DNA of 64,000 nucleotides, taken from Eucalyptus grandis (lineage: Eukaryota > Streptophyta > Magnoliopsida > Myrtales > Myrtaceae). How positions within the stretch are numbered: the first letter of the stretch is position 1; every line of letters starts with the position of its first letter. This document shows, piece by piece, positions 23,105 through 35,622 of the stretch. Below the pieces are notes generated by a model, which was not told the origin of the DNA, did not search any database, and saw only the letters and a program-made list of their open reading frames with translations. The translations under genes were made by a program, and so were the position numbers. The DNA lies in NCBI RefSeq assembly GCF_016545825.1, contig NC_052619.1:15019501-15083500 (forward strand), in the 5' to 3' direction.

Positions 23105-26000
23105 ATATTAACCCTATAAAAAACATGTCAAGTTTATTATCCTGTCACATCCTATACTATTATATTCTATATCCAAGTGACGAAATCAAATTGAGTTTGA
23201 CCTCAGCAAAACATGAAATATTAGTCAAACTTATCGTTTCCTGCGCTGTCTGCTTTGCGTATTGAGGAAACAAGATTCCACTAAATGACTCGGCCAAACT
23301 TTGCCAGACAAGAATCTTATCCTAACCCTTCCCTCATTGAAAATGAAAACGCAAAATCAAATACAACGAAAGAGATTAGAGCCATCACAGGAAGGAGGTG
23401 GATGACGAACCAAACGCGAGGTCCGTAGTAATTGACTGCTTGCGTCGAGGGCTCCCACGCGTCCCTGCTGTCCAGGCAAACCGGGTCCAGGAAGGCTTCG
23501 ATCACGATGGTGCTCAAGAAGACTCGGCGCTTCGTGTACACAAACCCGTCGTACATCAGGGGCGGCAAGGACTGGGCTCTTGCGATGAGGGCACGGTGGA
23601 CAGTGAAGAAGGACATCTGAGCACTTTGGATCTTCAACTGAGGTTCAAGCCTTCGAAGCTTTTGGTCACAGCGAGAAGAAACGGAGACGAAGTGAAGTCG
23701 CGGCTCGCAGAACCCATTCTTCCTCCGTGTTCGTTACTCTCGGTGAAGAAGAAAGAATGAAGACGAAGTGATGCGAAAGGAAGCCACGTGAATGTGGGTT
23801 TTGAAGAAATGGATTAAATTATGGGTCGCTAGAAGGGATTCATTTTTTATTTGTTTTTTAGGCTTCAGTTTATTTCGATCCATTTTAGCCCATTTAAATA
23901 AATAAGGAGTTATCCATATCGAATTGGACTCATTAAATTTGAGTCACAAAATGGGTCCAGGCCAACTCTTACCTCTTAACCATTGCAATAATTTTCTCTT
24001 GTTCTGTTCTTTAGATCTCATTCAACTCTCGGTGACGGTTCGAGAGTAGGACAAAGAATCTTCGTCTCTCCTGCTGCACATGTTTCCATCTAGAACTTCG
24101 AGGTTTCCTACTTGTTTTATAAGCTGATGAAACCCTGATTTGGCATTCTGGCTAAGTTTCCACCCAATGGGAGCCTCTGGGGGAGGTCAATAGGTTAAAG
24201 AAGGCATAAGTATGTTGACAAATGATTAAGAATGATATCGAGGTCAGAAAAGTTTGGCCCTAGAGATTCCACGAAATTTGAAGCCATGAATAACTTGAAT
24301 GTTTAATTCATATGAAAATCCATATAGAGAATTGTTGCATTACTTTATTAATCAATCTCTAAACCGATATTAATGATTTTAAAGATTATACGATTATAAT
24401 TAGTAAAAATGCTTGAGAAAATATTTTTAAATATGGCTTTAGGATTTCGATGTTGTGCAAGAATTATGATTTGAGTATTTGCAAGTTAGTTATGCTATTC
24501 ATACGCGCATTTATTGATCAGAACTAAATGGTGTGCTGTGAGGTGAAAATCATAGGTAGATATAACACTCCTTACAATGATGTGAGTGGTTGGGGAGTCA
24601 ATGGCAGTGGTAATTGTAAAGATGCCAGTAGTGGACAACACTGGTTTTACCGACGGCTGTAGTGGCTATGGCAAGACATGGTGGTGGCTGGTCTAAGAGA
24701 ATGAGGAGGTGAGAGAGGTGGATGAATAAGGGTTTTGTGAAAATTCTCATGTAATTTTTTAATGTGAGACTTGTTGTCATATGTCAATCTTTTCAAAAGT
24801 TAAGTAAATTTAGACTTCTCACTTTTTTGCTTTGAGGTGAATTTACCCATCACTCTCTCTCTCTCCCTCTCCCTCCCTCCTTGACATTGCAATGCAATGT
24901 TTGGGTAAGTTAGATAAACATCATCTAAAATGGGTATGAAAAACCAATCCTTCCAAGATAAAGTTAGCAGCATATCTAGCGACGAGGAAGTCCACCCTTG
25001 ATGAGCAAACCCTAGACACACGAAACATTCCACTTATCCCTAAACCAGGAAACACCCCATAGGATGAGCATTACTTATAGCCCCTAATTTGGCTCCCACA
25101 TAAAATTGCACCAGAAGAACCCCAAACAAATCGAACGATATGGTGCCATGTCTAGAATTTCACTTCCTCAAATCGCACGCAACATAACGTTTGCGTCTAT
25201 CACTTTGCTCCGCATACTAAGGCTTAGATGGTGGGGCTAGAACTTAGCTAAAAAATGCCCAAGTGGACGGACACAGCACGAGCTAATGTCCGGCAGCCTT
25301 CACGTGAAAATGCTTGCATCCGCATTGACTGAAAAGTGAGCAATTATCCACCTCGACTTACCCTAAAAGGATGATTGCGAGTAGGCCGATATGAATTCCT
25401 AGATACTCACGGATCACATCTGCATCCATATGAACATATTATCACATGTCAAGTACGTGAATTGTTTCTTCCGACCAAAAGAAAAAGTAAGCAAATTTTT
25501 CGTTCTCTTTCAAAAGAATAGCTCTTGCGATGTCAATGTTATAATTGTTTTGTCTTTAGAAGAGATCAAACTTCACAAAATAAGGGTACCTTTGTTGCTT
25601 TTGTCTTAATAAAAAATAGAAATAAATGTTGTTATATCACTTCTTGTATACAATGTTCTATTCTACTTCGGTTCCCGGTTCTTACCTAGGAATTAGGAAT
25701 CGGGAACCGAACTACAGAGTATCGGTTTCACTTTTCTGAAATCAAGAATCAAAGTGATAATCGCGGATATCTATAACCAGGTCTATTTCTATGACTAGTT
25801 CGGTCCGGTTCTTGATTCTATTCTAAACCTATGCTCACCCCTATTTTCATCCACCAATTCAAGTTGTACATGTCTTAGATCAAGGTTTTGTATTATTCAA
25901 AATCTCGCTTTAATTATTTTATGGATTAGATGAGTGGTCTAATTGCAAGGATTGGCACCAATTATTTGTCCTTGTTTTCCCTTTCATTAGCATTTGCAGT
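23105..26000 (+). repeat. Internal duplicate of unit B, second copy
   Basis: It matches 18985-22888 without the hAT-like insertion. It then continues, in homology to unit A, into the PME2 upstream region (26000-26880). No gene is seen apart from the unknown ORF block at its left end. Confidence 0.8.
23317..23637 (-). other. Unidentified short ORF block, second copy
   Basis: A minus-strand ORF of about 106 codons, counted from a TTG. It extends a few codons further upstream in the same frame (LEPQ). It reads KIQSAQMSFFTVHRALIARA, then a Tyr/Val-rich middle, DSRDAWEPSTQAVNYYGPR, and a hydrophobic tail. The first copy at 19251 keeps parts of this peptide but breaks the frame. There is no ATG in a good context, no family match that I know, and the plus strand is also open here. 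A captured exon fragment or a dead gene is most likely. Confidence 0.3.
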
Positions 26001-26884
26001 CAATGAGTTGCAACTGTGAATTTGAGCCCCATGAAGTTGATGACAATTGTTATGAGGCATAGCAAAAATATGATACTTTCATTTTTCATGAAAAGATAAT
26101 CAAATTTAAGTTAATAAAATATTGAGCAATTATGATATTTTCACTATTTCACTTTACAATACATTCATGATGTGAAACTTATTTCGCTTAATATCCTCAT
26201 ACACATGCACCTTGATAATCTCCTTCTTATGTGTCCAGTTTAGTGAAAAGCCAGAACACACCATCTGCCACCTCAATAGAGAGTCACATTCAAGATTCAT
26301 TCTTTGAGTTAATCACTAAACCCACCCCACACAGGTTTGAGTCTAACCCATTGAAAAACCACCAATTTTATAAGCCCGATACCTTTAATTCGGGAGACCA
26401 ACGACAAAGAGTTCAAATTAGAATCTATGAACATGTGTAGTTAAATGCACTTTTACTAAAAAAATTAATCCATTAAGTTACTGACCGACTATAATATATT
26501 AATCTCTTCACTATACGCCACATCCCCAATGTATGATTTTCTTTTACCTGACACCCTCACGTGGTCACCTCAATAGATAATTCACAGATACAAAATTTGC
26601 TATGTCAATCATCTTGTTGAACCTAAATTGGGAAATGAATTTGGTGTGTTTGTGTGTTGGGGTGGGGGGGGTGCTGGGGCGGGGGCGCCGGCGGTGGGGT
26701 TTGGGAGGGAGAGAGAGCAAAGTGTTTATGGGTCTCACGTCTTAGGAAGAGAGGTATCGAGTGTCAATGAGGCCGTAACGGCAAAAGAGCCTGGCAATGT
26801 TGTTGTCGAAAAAAGAATCTTAGGCGACCTGAACATGTGCGGCTAGCGTCTAATCTAAGAGAATATCAATCCTTATCCTCACTC

Positions 26885-27269
26885 TGGGAATGATAGTGAG
26901 TTCGAGTTGCTTTTTCTTGTCCGAGCATTCATTAACACGCTGTACATCTCCTACTTACGTTGACATCAATACAAAGAACTCATACAGATACGTTGTTTAT
27001 TCTGACAAAGCCATATAAACTAAGGAATAAACAAAGACCCGCGCACCCACCAGACTTCGTCGTGTCCTAAAATTTTGCATTGAAAGCTAGCTCGAGATCC
27101 AAGTGCCTTTTCTCTGAATTCCGTTCCAGTTGACTTCAAAATATTCTCCAGCTAGCAATCACAATACGAAGTCGACCATCTCTCTCCCCGTCTCTTTCTA
27201 TAAAAGCCAAGGAAACTAAACCTAATCCACCATATATCACAACCCGCTAAACCATCTCTTCTTCCGGCA
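26885..27269 (+). promoter_or_regulatory. PME2 promoter and 5' UTR
   Basis: Co-linear with the PME1 promoter block: TTGACT at 27130-27135, a CT-rich patch, TATAAAAG at 27199-27206 and 63 bases to the ATG. The TTGACT-to-TATA distance is 69 bases, as at PME1. Confidence 0.75.
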
Positions 27270-29506
27270 ATGGCAAGCACGCCCACTTTCGTGCTGTTCC
27301 CTCTCCTTCTTGTTCTTCCATTCTTGGCCTCTCTAGGTTTGGTGGGTGCTGACACTGCCTCGACCGAGACGATGTGCATGTCCACTCCTTACCCTTCCGT
27401 TTGCCGGTCCAACCTGCCGAGCAACGAAACTGGCGACATCTACCATTATGGCCGCTTTTTCATGAGCAAGTCCTTCTCACGGGCCCGCCTGTTCCTCGCC
27501 CTGGTTGACAAGTACCTCGCCCGGCAGGACTCCCTCGCAATTTCTGTCGTCCGTGCCCTTGAGGACTGCCGCTTCCTCGCCTCGCTCAACCTCGACTTCC
27601 TCCTCAGCTCCTTCCAGCCCATCAACGCAACAAGCTCGACCCTCTCGATTCTCAAGGCCGAAGACGTCCAAACCTTACTTAGTGCTATTTTGACCAATCA
27701 GATGACCTGCCTCGATGGCCTCCAGTCGACTGCCTCCGCGTGGAGCGGGAAGAACGACCTCTCCGTGCCGCTTGCCAATGACACGAAGCTGAACAGCGTC
27801 TCGCTTGCGCTCGTCATGAGAGGCTGGCTCCCGCAGAACAAGAAGGGCAATGGTGGCGCTGGCGCGGGGCAGCCGAAGAGCCGGCAATTGCCGTTCCAGA
27901 ATGGACGCATGTCGTTCACGATGTCCAGTAGAACACGAGGAATCTACGAATCGGTGACGAGAAGGACGCTCCTCCAGTTAAGCAACGACAATTCTGTCTT
28001 GGTCAGCGATATCGTGGTGGTGAGCCAGGATGGGACCGGGAACTTCACAACCATCAATGCCGCGGTCGCGTCGGCTCCAAACAACACCAACGGCACAGAC
28101 GGATACTTCTTGATATATGTGACTGCTGGTATTTACGAGGAGTATGTGTCCATTGCCAAGAACAAGATGTATCTCATGATGATCGGAGACGGCATCAACC
28201 AGACGGTGATCACTGGCAACCGAAGTGTAGCCGATGGGTGGACCACGTTCAACTCCGCAACATTCGGTAAGATTACACTTTGCATATGGATTTTCAGCAA
28301 TCTTAGCCTTACGTAAGCGCTATATTAATTAATTGCATATAAATGATCGGAATTTTTCTGCCACATAAATATTTGATAAATAAGATTCGAAGTTTCATTA
28401 ATAATATATATTGGGTTCCTTATTTAGAACTTTCCACGGCGGGAAACGGGACAGGGAACTCATTATTAAGCTATAGGGCGGTTCACCAACTAAATCAATT
28501 TTGAGTTTTGCTGCCTTAAATGACATGTCTCCGCTATTGGCATTTGGTATGATTTATACTAGGATTTAATTAGTATATCCATTAAATGGAGCATTGTTCT
28601 TTGTCAAATATCAATTACAAGAATGATTTTGATTGTATGCTTTATCTTAAAGTATGTAAAGGCATTCAATATGCTGGAGCTTATTTTCAGGCCCATAAAA
28701 AAAATAAAAATCAAGAGCTTGTTATCATAAATTTCATCAAATTTCTTTCGTCCAGTCCCTTCGAATTCCATTATAATAATGACTGACATCATGAACTTAT
28801 TATCACTATTGCAGCTGTGGTGGCACCGAATTTCGTGGCAGTAAACATAACCTTTCAAAACACGGCCGGTCCGGCGAAGAGCCAGGCCGTAGCCGTCCGT
28901 AGTGGAGCTGACCTATCGGTGTTCTACAGCTGCAGCTTTGAGGCGTATCAAGACACTCTTTACACGCACTCTATGAGGCAGTTTTATCGAGAATGCGATG
29001 TCTACGGCACGGTTGACTTCATCTTTGGCAACGCGGCCGTCGTCTTCCAAAACTGCAACCTCTACCCTCGCCTCCCATTGAGCGGCCAATCCAACATGAT
29101 CACTGCCCAAGGCCGAACCGACGTGAACCAGAACACGGGCACATCCATTCACAACTGCACCATCAGGGCGGCCGACGACCTGGCCTCAAGCAATACCTCT
29201 GTGCAAACGTATCTAGGGAGGCCGTGGAAGCAATATTCGAGGACAGTGTACATGCAAAGCTTCATGGATAGTTTGATAAATCCTGCCGGGTGGCAAATTT
29301 GGAGTGGGGACTTCGCTCTGAGCACTCTATATTATGCGGAGTACAATAATACTGGGCCCGGATCAAACACCACGAACCGGGTTACGTGGCCCGGGTACCA
29401 CGTGATCAACGCCACGGACGCAGCCAACTTCACGGTGTCGAGCTTCTTGCTCGGGGACGCTTGGTTGCCTCAAACGGGCGTACCTTATACGGGCGGGCTG
29501 ATATAA
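27270..29506 (+). CDS. PME2: pectin methylesterase with inhibitor-type pro-domain
   Basis: Exons are 27270-28266 and 28815-29506, with a phase-1 GT-AG intron of 548 bp and a 562-aa product. It is colinear with PME1 but five residues shorter just after the signal peptide, where the SLVSTG segment is missing. RRTLL lies at 231-235. The catalytic residues are all present: Gln356, Gln378, Asp379, Asp400, Arg468 and Trp470. The C-terminus keeps the WLPQTGVPYTGGL ending usual in plant PMEs. Role and location are as for PME1. Nothing suggests inactivation. Most differences from PME1 lie in the pro-domain (for example 65-90) and in the linker before RRTLL. Confidence 0.96.
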
Positions 29507-29657
29507 CGTCCCGCTCCGAAATGGAGGTTGAATGGGTCTATTTTGAAAGGAAAGGACAGTGAAAAAGGACTCACAGTGAAAAAGGACTCTCTCCTAAGTG
29601 AAGATGACAAATTAGCTGCATTTGCTCTTTCATTCTTGTTATTTGTTTTTGATGTGT

Positions 29658-29663
29658 AATAAA
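29658..29663 (+). promoter_or_regulatory. PME2 poly(A) signal
   Basis: AATAAA lies about 150 bases after the stop. The 3' UTR just before it has a small tandem duplication of ACAGTGAAAAAGGACTC that PME1 and PME3 lack. Confidence 0.7.
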
Positions 29664-30150
29664 GGATACGATCTTCTTGAATATAGATAATTAATTATCA
29701 TTTCGTGCAAAACATATTATACATCGTACACGAAGACGTGATGACGATTCACGAATCAAAGAGGCGTCGGTCGATTTTTGCTCTGCCTCCAAGCGGAGTC
29801 AAGTGCCTTGGTGGATTGCACGCCAATTTAAAACTCCAAGTCAACTCATATCCATTTTCCTCTGAATATAAAATGGAATGGGCCTAACTTGAACACCAAT
29901 TCGAAGACATATTGTATATAGTCAATTGGTCACAACGCAGGATTTCATGCTAGGGGCCTACATGGTTTCAACAAACTTTTAAATCAGTGTTCAGCCATGA
30001 AGATGCTACTTATTGGATGCTCTGATACGTGAGAATCTAATGACCAGTAAATTCATACTTATATCAGAAGTTGCACGTGCTCATCCCCCATTCAATTTTG
30101 TTTAGAAAGCTGGTTTTATTTAAATGAAAATGGATATCAAGAAATTATCA

Positions 30151-30711
30151 AAAAAGTCATAAATTTATTGCACTTATGACAATTCAATTATAAATATTTC
30201 AATTTAATCAATTTAGTCATAAACTTTTTGACAATTTTTTAATATAATTTTTCCAGCCAATTTTAATCAGATTTCACAAGTAGATCCCGACTGTTTTAGG
30301 TGACACGATTAGCGCTGACTTTGACTTTTTTTTTTTTTTTTTTAAATCTGAATTTTTATTTTTCATTTTTTTCTACTGTGGCTGGAGAGGGTCATTGGGG
30401 CCAATCACGTTGGAAAATAAAAAATAAATACTAAAAATCATAATTTAAATAAATTACAAAAAAATATCCATATTAACTTCGATCGTGTGGTGTAGGTCGA
30501 CTGCCGCCCACATCAGTAATTTCCCACTAAATGGGATTCAAGAGTCCGAGCAGTAGGAGTCCTCCTTTCAGCAGGTGGGAGTGGGACTTGCATGGCGCTG
30601 GCAGTGGCCAACCTCCTGTGTCTTCCATCCTTTACATCGAGGAAGTATCTTGGCTTGCTGCAACTTCTGTCAACCCCTCAGGGTTGTAAGACCAATTTCA
30701 AACGAACCTCT
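30151..30711. other. Junction DNA after unit B
   Basis: It starts with the arm of a small TIR element ('aaagtcataaatttattgcac', to about 30540). About 170 bp of unassigned sequence follow, up to the 5' LTR of the copia element at 30712. No gene is seen. Confidence 0.5.
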
Positions 30712-32677
30712 TGTTAGATATTTCAACAGTTTTGAAATATTTATTAGAAAGTATGATCGTCATGAAAGTCATCATTTTTGTAACGGCTTTTTAACGGTCA
30801 TATAACGACTTTATAATGGTTGTATAACGGTCGTCTAACAGCTTTATAACTTTTGATTTATTACTTTATAAACTCTTCATTATTTTATAACGGTCATCTT
30901 TTTACTTACCAATTGATTTATGACGATCTCCTAACGACTCTCTCTTTTTCTTGTTTAGATATAAATTAAACTTCAAACCACAATCCTTGTAGATGCAATA
31001 TGTTCTCATATCTTTCCGTTTCTTTTTGTTGGGTTATACACATAAGTTGTGGCGAAGTACGGCGCAAGTGCCATAACTTGCACGCCGGGACACTTAAGTG
31101 CCATAACTTCCAAACGGTACACTTAAGTGCCACTTTTTTTTTTTTTCGAGTGGGACACTTAAGTGCCACCTCCGCGACCCTTGCCGGAAATCCTACGTGG
31201 CAATTTTTTATTATTATTTTTTGCCTACGTGGCTCGCCGAGCTCCAAATCGGCATAAAAATTTAAAAAATTTAAAAAAAAAAAAAGAAAATTTTAAAAAT
31301 TTTAATTTTAAAAAATTTTAAAATTTTAAAACAAAGAAAATTTTAAAAATTTTAATTTTACAAAATTTAAAAAATTTTAAAAAAAATAAGAAAATTTTAA
31401 AAATTTTAATTTAAAAAAAATAAGAAAATTTAAAAAACTTAAAAAAAAAAAAAAAAAAGGGGGTGGGGGAGGTCGAACGGGCGGCTGAGGGCTGAGCCCT
31501 CGCCGCCGCCGCCTCCCCGCCGTCGCCGGGAAGGGCCGGCGACGGAGGGGGGAGGGTCGGCCGGGGTCGCCGGCCCCAACCGGCCGACGGCGAGGGCTCG
31601 CAGCCCTCGCCGGCCCCTGGCCAGGGCTCGGCGACCCCGGCCGACCCTCCCCACTCCGTCGCCGGCCCTTCCCGGCGGCGGCGGGGAGGCGGCGAGGGCC
31701 CGCGAGCCCTCGCCGGATCTGGGCGAGGGTCGCGGTAGGGCGCGGGCCGCGACCCTCGCCCGTCCGGCGAGGCTCGCGGGCCCTCGCCGCCTCCCCGCCG
31801 CCGGGAAGGGCCGGCGACGGAGTGGGGAGGGTCGGCCGGGTCGCCGGGCCCCGGCCGGGGGCCGCGAGGGCCGGCGAGCCCTCGCCCGGATCTGGGGGCG
31901 AGGGTCGCGGCCCTTCTGCGATCCGGCGAGGGCTGCGAGCCCTCGCCGTCGGTCGGCCGGGGGCCGCGACCCCGGCCGACCCTCCCCCTCCGTCGCCGGC
32001 CCATCCCGGTGACGGCGGGAGGCGGCGGCGGCGAGGCTCAGCCCTCGGCCGCCCGTCGACCTCCCCCCTTTTTTTTTTTTTAATTTTCTTAATTTTTTAA
32101 AACTTTTAAATTTTTCTTAATTTTTAAATTTTTTAAATTTTTTTTTTTTTTTTTTTTTAAATTTTTGAATACTTTATAATTTAATTAATTTTTATATTAT
32201 TATTTACACGTAGACACGAAACGGCGTCGTTTTTGCATTTTTTCCGCCACGTCAGCGTGCAAAAGGACGCCGTTTTGAACCAAACTCGCCAGAAAATGGC
32301 CACGCCAGCCATTTGGCCGGATTTTCGCCGGAGTGGCACTTAAGTGTCCCATTTTGCTCCGATGATGGCACTTAAGTGTACCATTTTAAAGTTATGGCAC
32401 TTAAGTGTCCCGGCGTGCCAAGTTATGGCACTCCAGGTGTCCTCACCTCCATAAGTTGTTCAATTTCCTTCTAATATTCAGTGCGAAGTATAAAGGAAGG
32501 TTATCTTAGGAGGATAGTCGCTGAAGTTTTACGCATCGAGTTTTGTACTTCAAGGGACGGAATTATCCTTAAGGACATTGTTTGCACGCCTCAGACATTT
32601 CTTTTTATTTTCTAATCTCGTGTAATGTATTTCCAATAATTATTATTATTTTATGTATTCTAATACTTTTTCCAACA
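30712..32677 (+). repeat. 5' LTR of the older copia, interrupted
   Basis: Segments 30712-31050 and 32460-32677 together match 40121-40682. The break lies at 'cataagttgt', which is duplicated on both sides of the foldback element. Confidence 0.9.
31051..32449. mobile_element. Foldback Mutator-like element, a 1.4 kb near-complete inverted repeat
   Basis: It is flanked by a 10-bp direct duplication CATAAGTTGT (31041-31050 and 32450-32459). The termini share AGTGCCATAACTT, then GCACGCCGGGACACTTAAGTG, repeated subterminally as 'cacttaagtgcca'. The inverted symmetry does not stop there. The A-rich arm (31255-31460) mirrors the T-rich arm (32055-32190), and the GC-rich left half (31460-31740) mirrors the right half (31750-32070) around a centre near 31745. 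The whole element could therefore fold into one hairpin of about 650-700 bp. The core is extremely GC-rich, while its surroundings are AT-rich. It contains no transposase, and the long ORFs in it are by-products of composition. Confidence 0.88.
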
Positions 32678-35622
32678 ATCTTAAGGATAATTGCCTTATA
32701 GCTTTCAAAATTGGAATTGTTGGTGCTTCCACCGACCTTGGAATTGAACAAGGATTTGGAGATGGTGAAGGACAAGTATCACATATTCTTGGGTGGTTTG
32801 TCATGGGACAATATCAAGCATTAACACAAAATAGCTTTTGGTTGTTTTGGTAAGGTTATTGAGTTTCAAGTAAAGTCGTTTTTTGGAAACTCTAAATTAA
32901 TGCTTGAAGGACGTAATTACCATTTTGGCGTGCTATTTCCACATTTTGAGGAATCATCATCACATAGGTCGAGATCCTTTCATTCTAATATTTGAAATTT
33001 GGCGTCACGAGCTTGTGTGTTCTCTTTAGATCTGATTTGATCTTGTTAAACATATTCCATGAATGTGTGCTCTTATACTTTTACGGAAGATGCTTACAGA
33101 TTTTCAAAATTATCTATGTAGAAAATCTTTAAAAATGGCATAGTGATTCCGTGTGGCTACTTAAAAAGAAATAGAAAAGAAAAACCATAAAGAAATGGAA
33201 AGAAATCGGGGTAATATTTCTTTTATATATTTATTTTTATTTTGGGGCTTCAATACCTATACTTGTTTTTCCAATAGAAAGTCGGACGTGTGTAGGTGTT
33301 TTCTCTCTCAAGTTCGTGATTATTTTAATAATCATCCATTTAGGATTGGAAATTGGGGCGCTCCTCTATTACTCAAAATAGTTTCCATTTGTCCTTAATT
33401 CTTCCTATTCTCCTGCTAAAATTTGTTTAATGTACATTCATGAAGCCAGTTTATAACTATTTTTATCTACTATTTAATTTGTCTTTGGCTCCACCTCTAC
33501 AGAATCTTATCGAGCTTGCCCATGTTGGACCAGATTATATATAATTGTTTTCATCAAAACAATGGATGCTGTCATGTGGGATTTTTGTGTTTTACCACTA
33601 AAATTATGCTCTTTTTACCTTATATTATTGTGCTTATAGATTTTGAAAATACGTGTCATTTGACTTTGGAACAAAATTCTTCAGTATTCCTCACAGCGTT
33701 GTCCTGTCATTCTTGAGAATATGCTAGAGTGCATACAATCATTAGTCGGTTGGTGATGTCCATGCCAATATGCTCAAGTAAGTGTAGACACGAGCTTGTG
33801 TTGGTATTTGGTGGCATGTCTTTATTCATGCTTGCTTGGGAGTGCAGCGTGGGCGTCTATGTATATGCTCATACATGTGTTGGTATTTACTGCATGACAA
33901 TGTGTATGTTTGATAAATAAATGAAGATATGATAATTCTCTCTCGTCCACGCACATATAGAACTTCTCTAGCATTAGAATGGTGGCAGATTCTTGCCTTC
34001 TTGACGACGTGGAATTATGCTTGATAGAAGGGGAATGTCGAGCCAATTTAGCAAGCACAAGCTGAGAGAATAATTGGACGACAACTATTCAATTGACTAA
34101 TGATACACCCCAATATTTGTCATTAATTACTTTTATGGCTAAATTAGCATAATCGACAATTTAGTGAGTATGCTTTTTGCATCTCGCCTTTTGTGATATT
34201 TTTATATTTTACATTTCAATCATTTAAATGTTGCTTAAAGAGTTAAAGTCTACTTTGAGTTTTACATGTGTAAAACATTGTTGGCATTATATTTATGACT
34301 ACTAAAGTTTTAGTCCAAACATTTTTCTTGTCAAAATTGGTGTGATTCTATTCCTGAATTTATTAGATTCACACTTATGTTTGAAACAACCAAAGAGGTT
34401 AATATTTATAATAGCCACAAATTTATAGGTTAAAGATTATAATGTCTCTTTTGCAATGATCGAATTTTTCACGCATAACTTTTGATAGAATTATTAAATA
34501 GTATTTTATTGCATAATTAAATTGATTACATGTTTTGTATTGAGTATGCATTGTTGAGACATTTTTGGTGATTCATATATAACACTCAGAGGAAGTCTTA
34601 CAGTTATTTTGTGAAATTATTAATTCATTTGGATTTCTGCTAACTTATGAGTTTTGGTTAACATTTTTGGAGCAACATGTACTATTGACAACAGTAATGA
34701 TGTAAATATTTTTTTTTTTTTTGGCATCCATAGCCAACATAGATCTATATTGAATAAGATTGATGTCTTTTGTGAAATACTTTGTTAAAGGGTGACTATT
34801 GTCAAGTTTATTGTATTTTACATAATGCATTTCCCATTGTAGCAGAAGGAAACGGTGATGTTAACTGGATCTTGGATTCAGATGAAATAAAATCTATTAA
34901 TGAATATGTGTTCACTTGGTGGAAGTGCTTGACATAAAAGCAGTCGAATGAAATCATGGGGGAAATGGCAATCCCGCTTAACCAAAAGTCGACTTGGTTG
35001 AAGTAGATGCTTTGACTAAATAATTGCTATAGTCATTCCCATGCCAATTGTTGACACCTAAATTTTGGCGATCCATTTAGTTATTTATCGTATTAAAAAA
35101 TTATGGGTTAATTTTATCATTGAAAAAATAGTTAATCGCATAGCATATTGTTTTAGGTGAATTTATTTTTTATTGCATTTACATTGGGCCGGTGACGGAT
35201 GGGTTCGAATTGATGGTTCAAAAACTTTAATTTGATGAGTCGGGCTAAGCCCACGAAGAAAGCAAATCGGCCCAAGCCCGTATCCTCAGAGAGATTCTAC
35301 GGATTTATCTTTGTGAGATTTCAATTCAAAAGCAAATATTACGTTTGGAAAAAAAAACAAATATTGTGTTTCAAAAGAAATCTTTGTGGATATGGATTTG
35401 GAAAATTTAAAAACCCTAATCCGTGTCCTATAAATAAGTAAAAATACGTAGGGTTTAGGGGGGCCAGACAATAGAAATACACAGCCACTTTGGGGCTTTT
35501 CTCTCGATTTCTAGGTAAAAAATTCAAGACAAAAAGAGAGAATTTTCTTCGTCTTTAGGGTTTTTGAGGGGCTGTTCTCGTTTTTCTTCGAAGTAAAAAA
35601 ATCAACAAAAGAAAAGGGCTTT

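Larger units (their letters stand above)
17475..30150 (+). repeat. Segmental duplication unit B (contains PME2)
   Basis: It aligns with unit A from about 1760 onward, but without the copia and Mutator-like insertions. Around 17627-17640 the sequence 'gagttccacttcaaaac' is the unoccupied copia target. Compared with unit A it has about 2.3 kb of extra DNA between about 18535 and 20845, and an internal tandem duplication. Apart from PME2 I see no intact gene. The DNA between 17345 and 26880 is AT-rich and has no ORF retained between copies, except the short unknown one noted at 19251 and 23317. Confidence 0.8.

Noticed and set aside
31411..32100. ORFs of up to 197 codons, Pro/Arg/Gly-rich, on both strands
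   Set aside because: They lie in the GC-rich inverted core of the foldback element, are open in several frames because stop codons are rare at that composition, and show no domain.
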